Source: Saprospiraceae bacterium (GTDB taxonomy: Bacteria > Bacteroidota > Bacteroidia > Chitinophagales > Saprospiraceae). Taken from it: a stretch of 12,259 nt of DNA. The notes beneath the pieces are model-generated. The model was given only the letters and a program-made list of their open reading frames with translations. It searched no databases and had not been told where the DNA came from. Where the stretch lies: contig JAHDBO010000036.1 in NCBI GenBank assembly GCA_020630355.1, forward strand, positions 1 through 12,259, read 5' to 3'. This document shows positions 12,100 to 12,259 of this stretch, in pieces; position 1 is the first letter of the stretch; every line of letters starts with the position of its first letter. The translations under genes were made by a program, and so were the position numbers.

Positions 12100-12259
12100 A
12101 TGGCGTATTTTCTAGAGTTATTGCTCTTGCATTTCATCGCTACCGTTTTTATGACGGGCTTATTGTGGTTGGTACAATTGGTGCATTACCCTCTTTTTTT
12201 AAAAGTAGGCGCTTCGGCTTTCGCCGAATATGAACGTTTACATCAACAAAAAATAACAC
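12100..12259 (+). CDS. Membrane protein, 3' end outside the window (partial)
   Basis: Fifty-three codons are visible, with no stop before the window edge. The protein opens with a hydrophobic segment (residues 3-28), then a WLVQLVHYPLFLKVG stretch and AFAEYERLHQQKIT. The pattern VQxVHYPLFxxVGxxxFxxYxxxH is one I associate with an unnamed family of four-span bacterial membrane proteins of about 150 residues; that association is from memory. The ATG is 1 nt after the upstream stop, with a Shine-Dalgarno-like AGAGG, so it is co-transcribed and probably translationally coupled. Confidence 0.75.
   Translation, partial: MAYFLELLLLHFIATVFMTGLLWLVQLVHYPLFLKVGASAFAEYERLHQQKIT

Noticed and set aside
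1..12259. CRISPR arrays, insertion sequences, tRNA or rRNA genes
   Set aside because: No regularly spaced repeats, transposase-like ORFs with terminal repeats, cloverleaf folds or rRNA motifs were seen.

Overview
The window looks like a piece of a Bacteroidota chromosome. It carries two proteins with C-terminal type IX secretion (T9SS type A) sorting domains. It also has a Bacteroidota-style DUF4369/TlpA-like protein, AT-rich intergenic DNA, and almost no Shine-Dalgarno sequences. The protein sequences suggest a free-living member of the Saprospiria/Cytophagia side of the phylum, but that placement is only an impression.

Left end (1-2410). A minus-strand pair encodes a 146-residue protein with a layout like the DNA polymerase III psi subunit, followed by the RdgB/HAM1 nucleotide-pool cleaner. 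They diverge from a plus-strand branched-chain amino acid aminotransferase (ilvE-type). That gene ends in a perfect 34-bp palindrome plus U-tract. Next to it is a second terminator, facing the other way, for the minus-strand operon arriving from the right.

Centre (2411-9997). This is the unusual part. Three tightly packed minus-strand genes form an operon. The first (7914 to 6190) joins the multi-span membrane module of membrane-bound spermine-synthase-like proteins to a DUF4369-like region and a thioredoxin fold with a CxxS active site. The second (ATGA overlap) carries the same membrane module on a spermidine-synthase-like, SAM-binding-type domain. The third, 6 nt later, is a secreted FG-GAP/VCBS repeat protein with a T9SS tail. 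Upstream lies a separate T9SS-secreted, cysteine-rich protein. A terminator-like hairpin sits between it and the operon, only 12 nt from the operon's first ATG. The membrane/thioredoxin junction contains an in-frame GTG followed by a lipoprotein-like signal, so it may be a true fusion or two proteins read from one frame. A 536-nt gene-free stretch (9462-9997) holds four short inverted repeats, one with the exact FNR-type form TTGAT-N4-ATCAA.

Right end (9998-12259). A minus-strand pair encodes an FAD-dependent amine-oxidase/phytoene-desaturase-like oxidoreductase and, with an 8-nt overlap, a small three-span membrane protein. They diverge from two plus-strand membrane protein genes, the second cut by the window edge. 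The divergent spacer contains a 68-bp near-perfect inverted repeat with a second dyad on the same centre.

The most interesting material is the paralogous membrane-module operon: one module with two different C-terminal enzyme-like domains, coupled to a T9SS-exported protein. No function for it can be read directly from the sequence.
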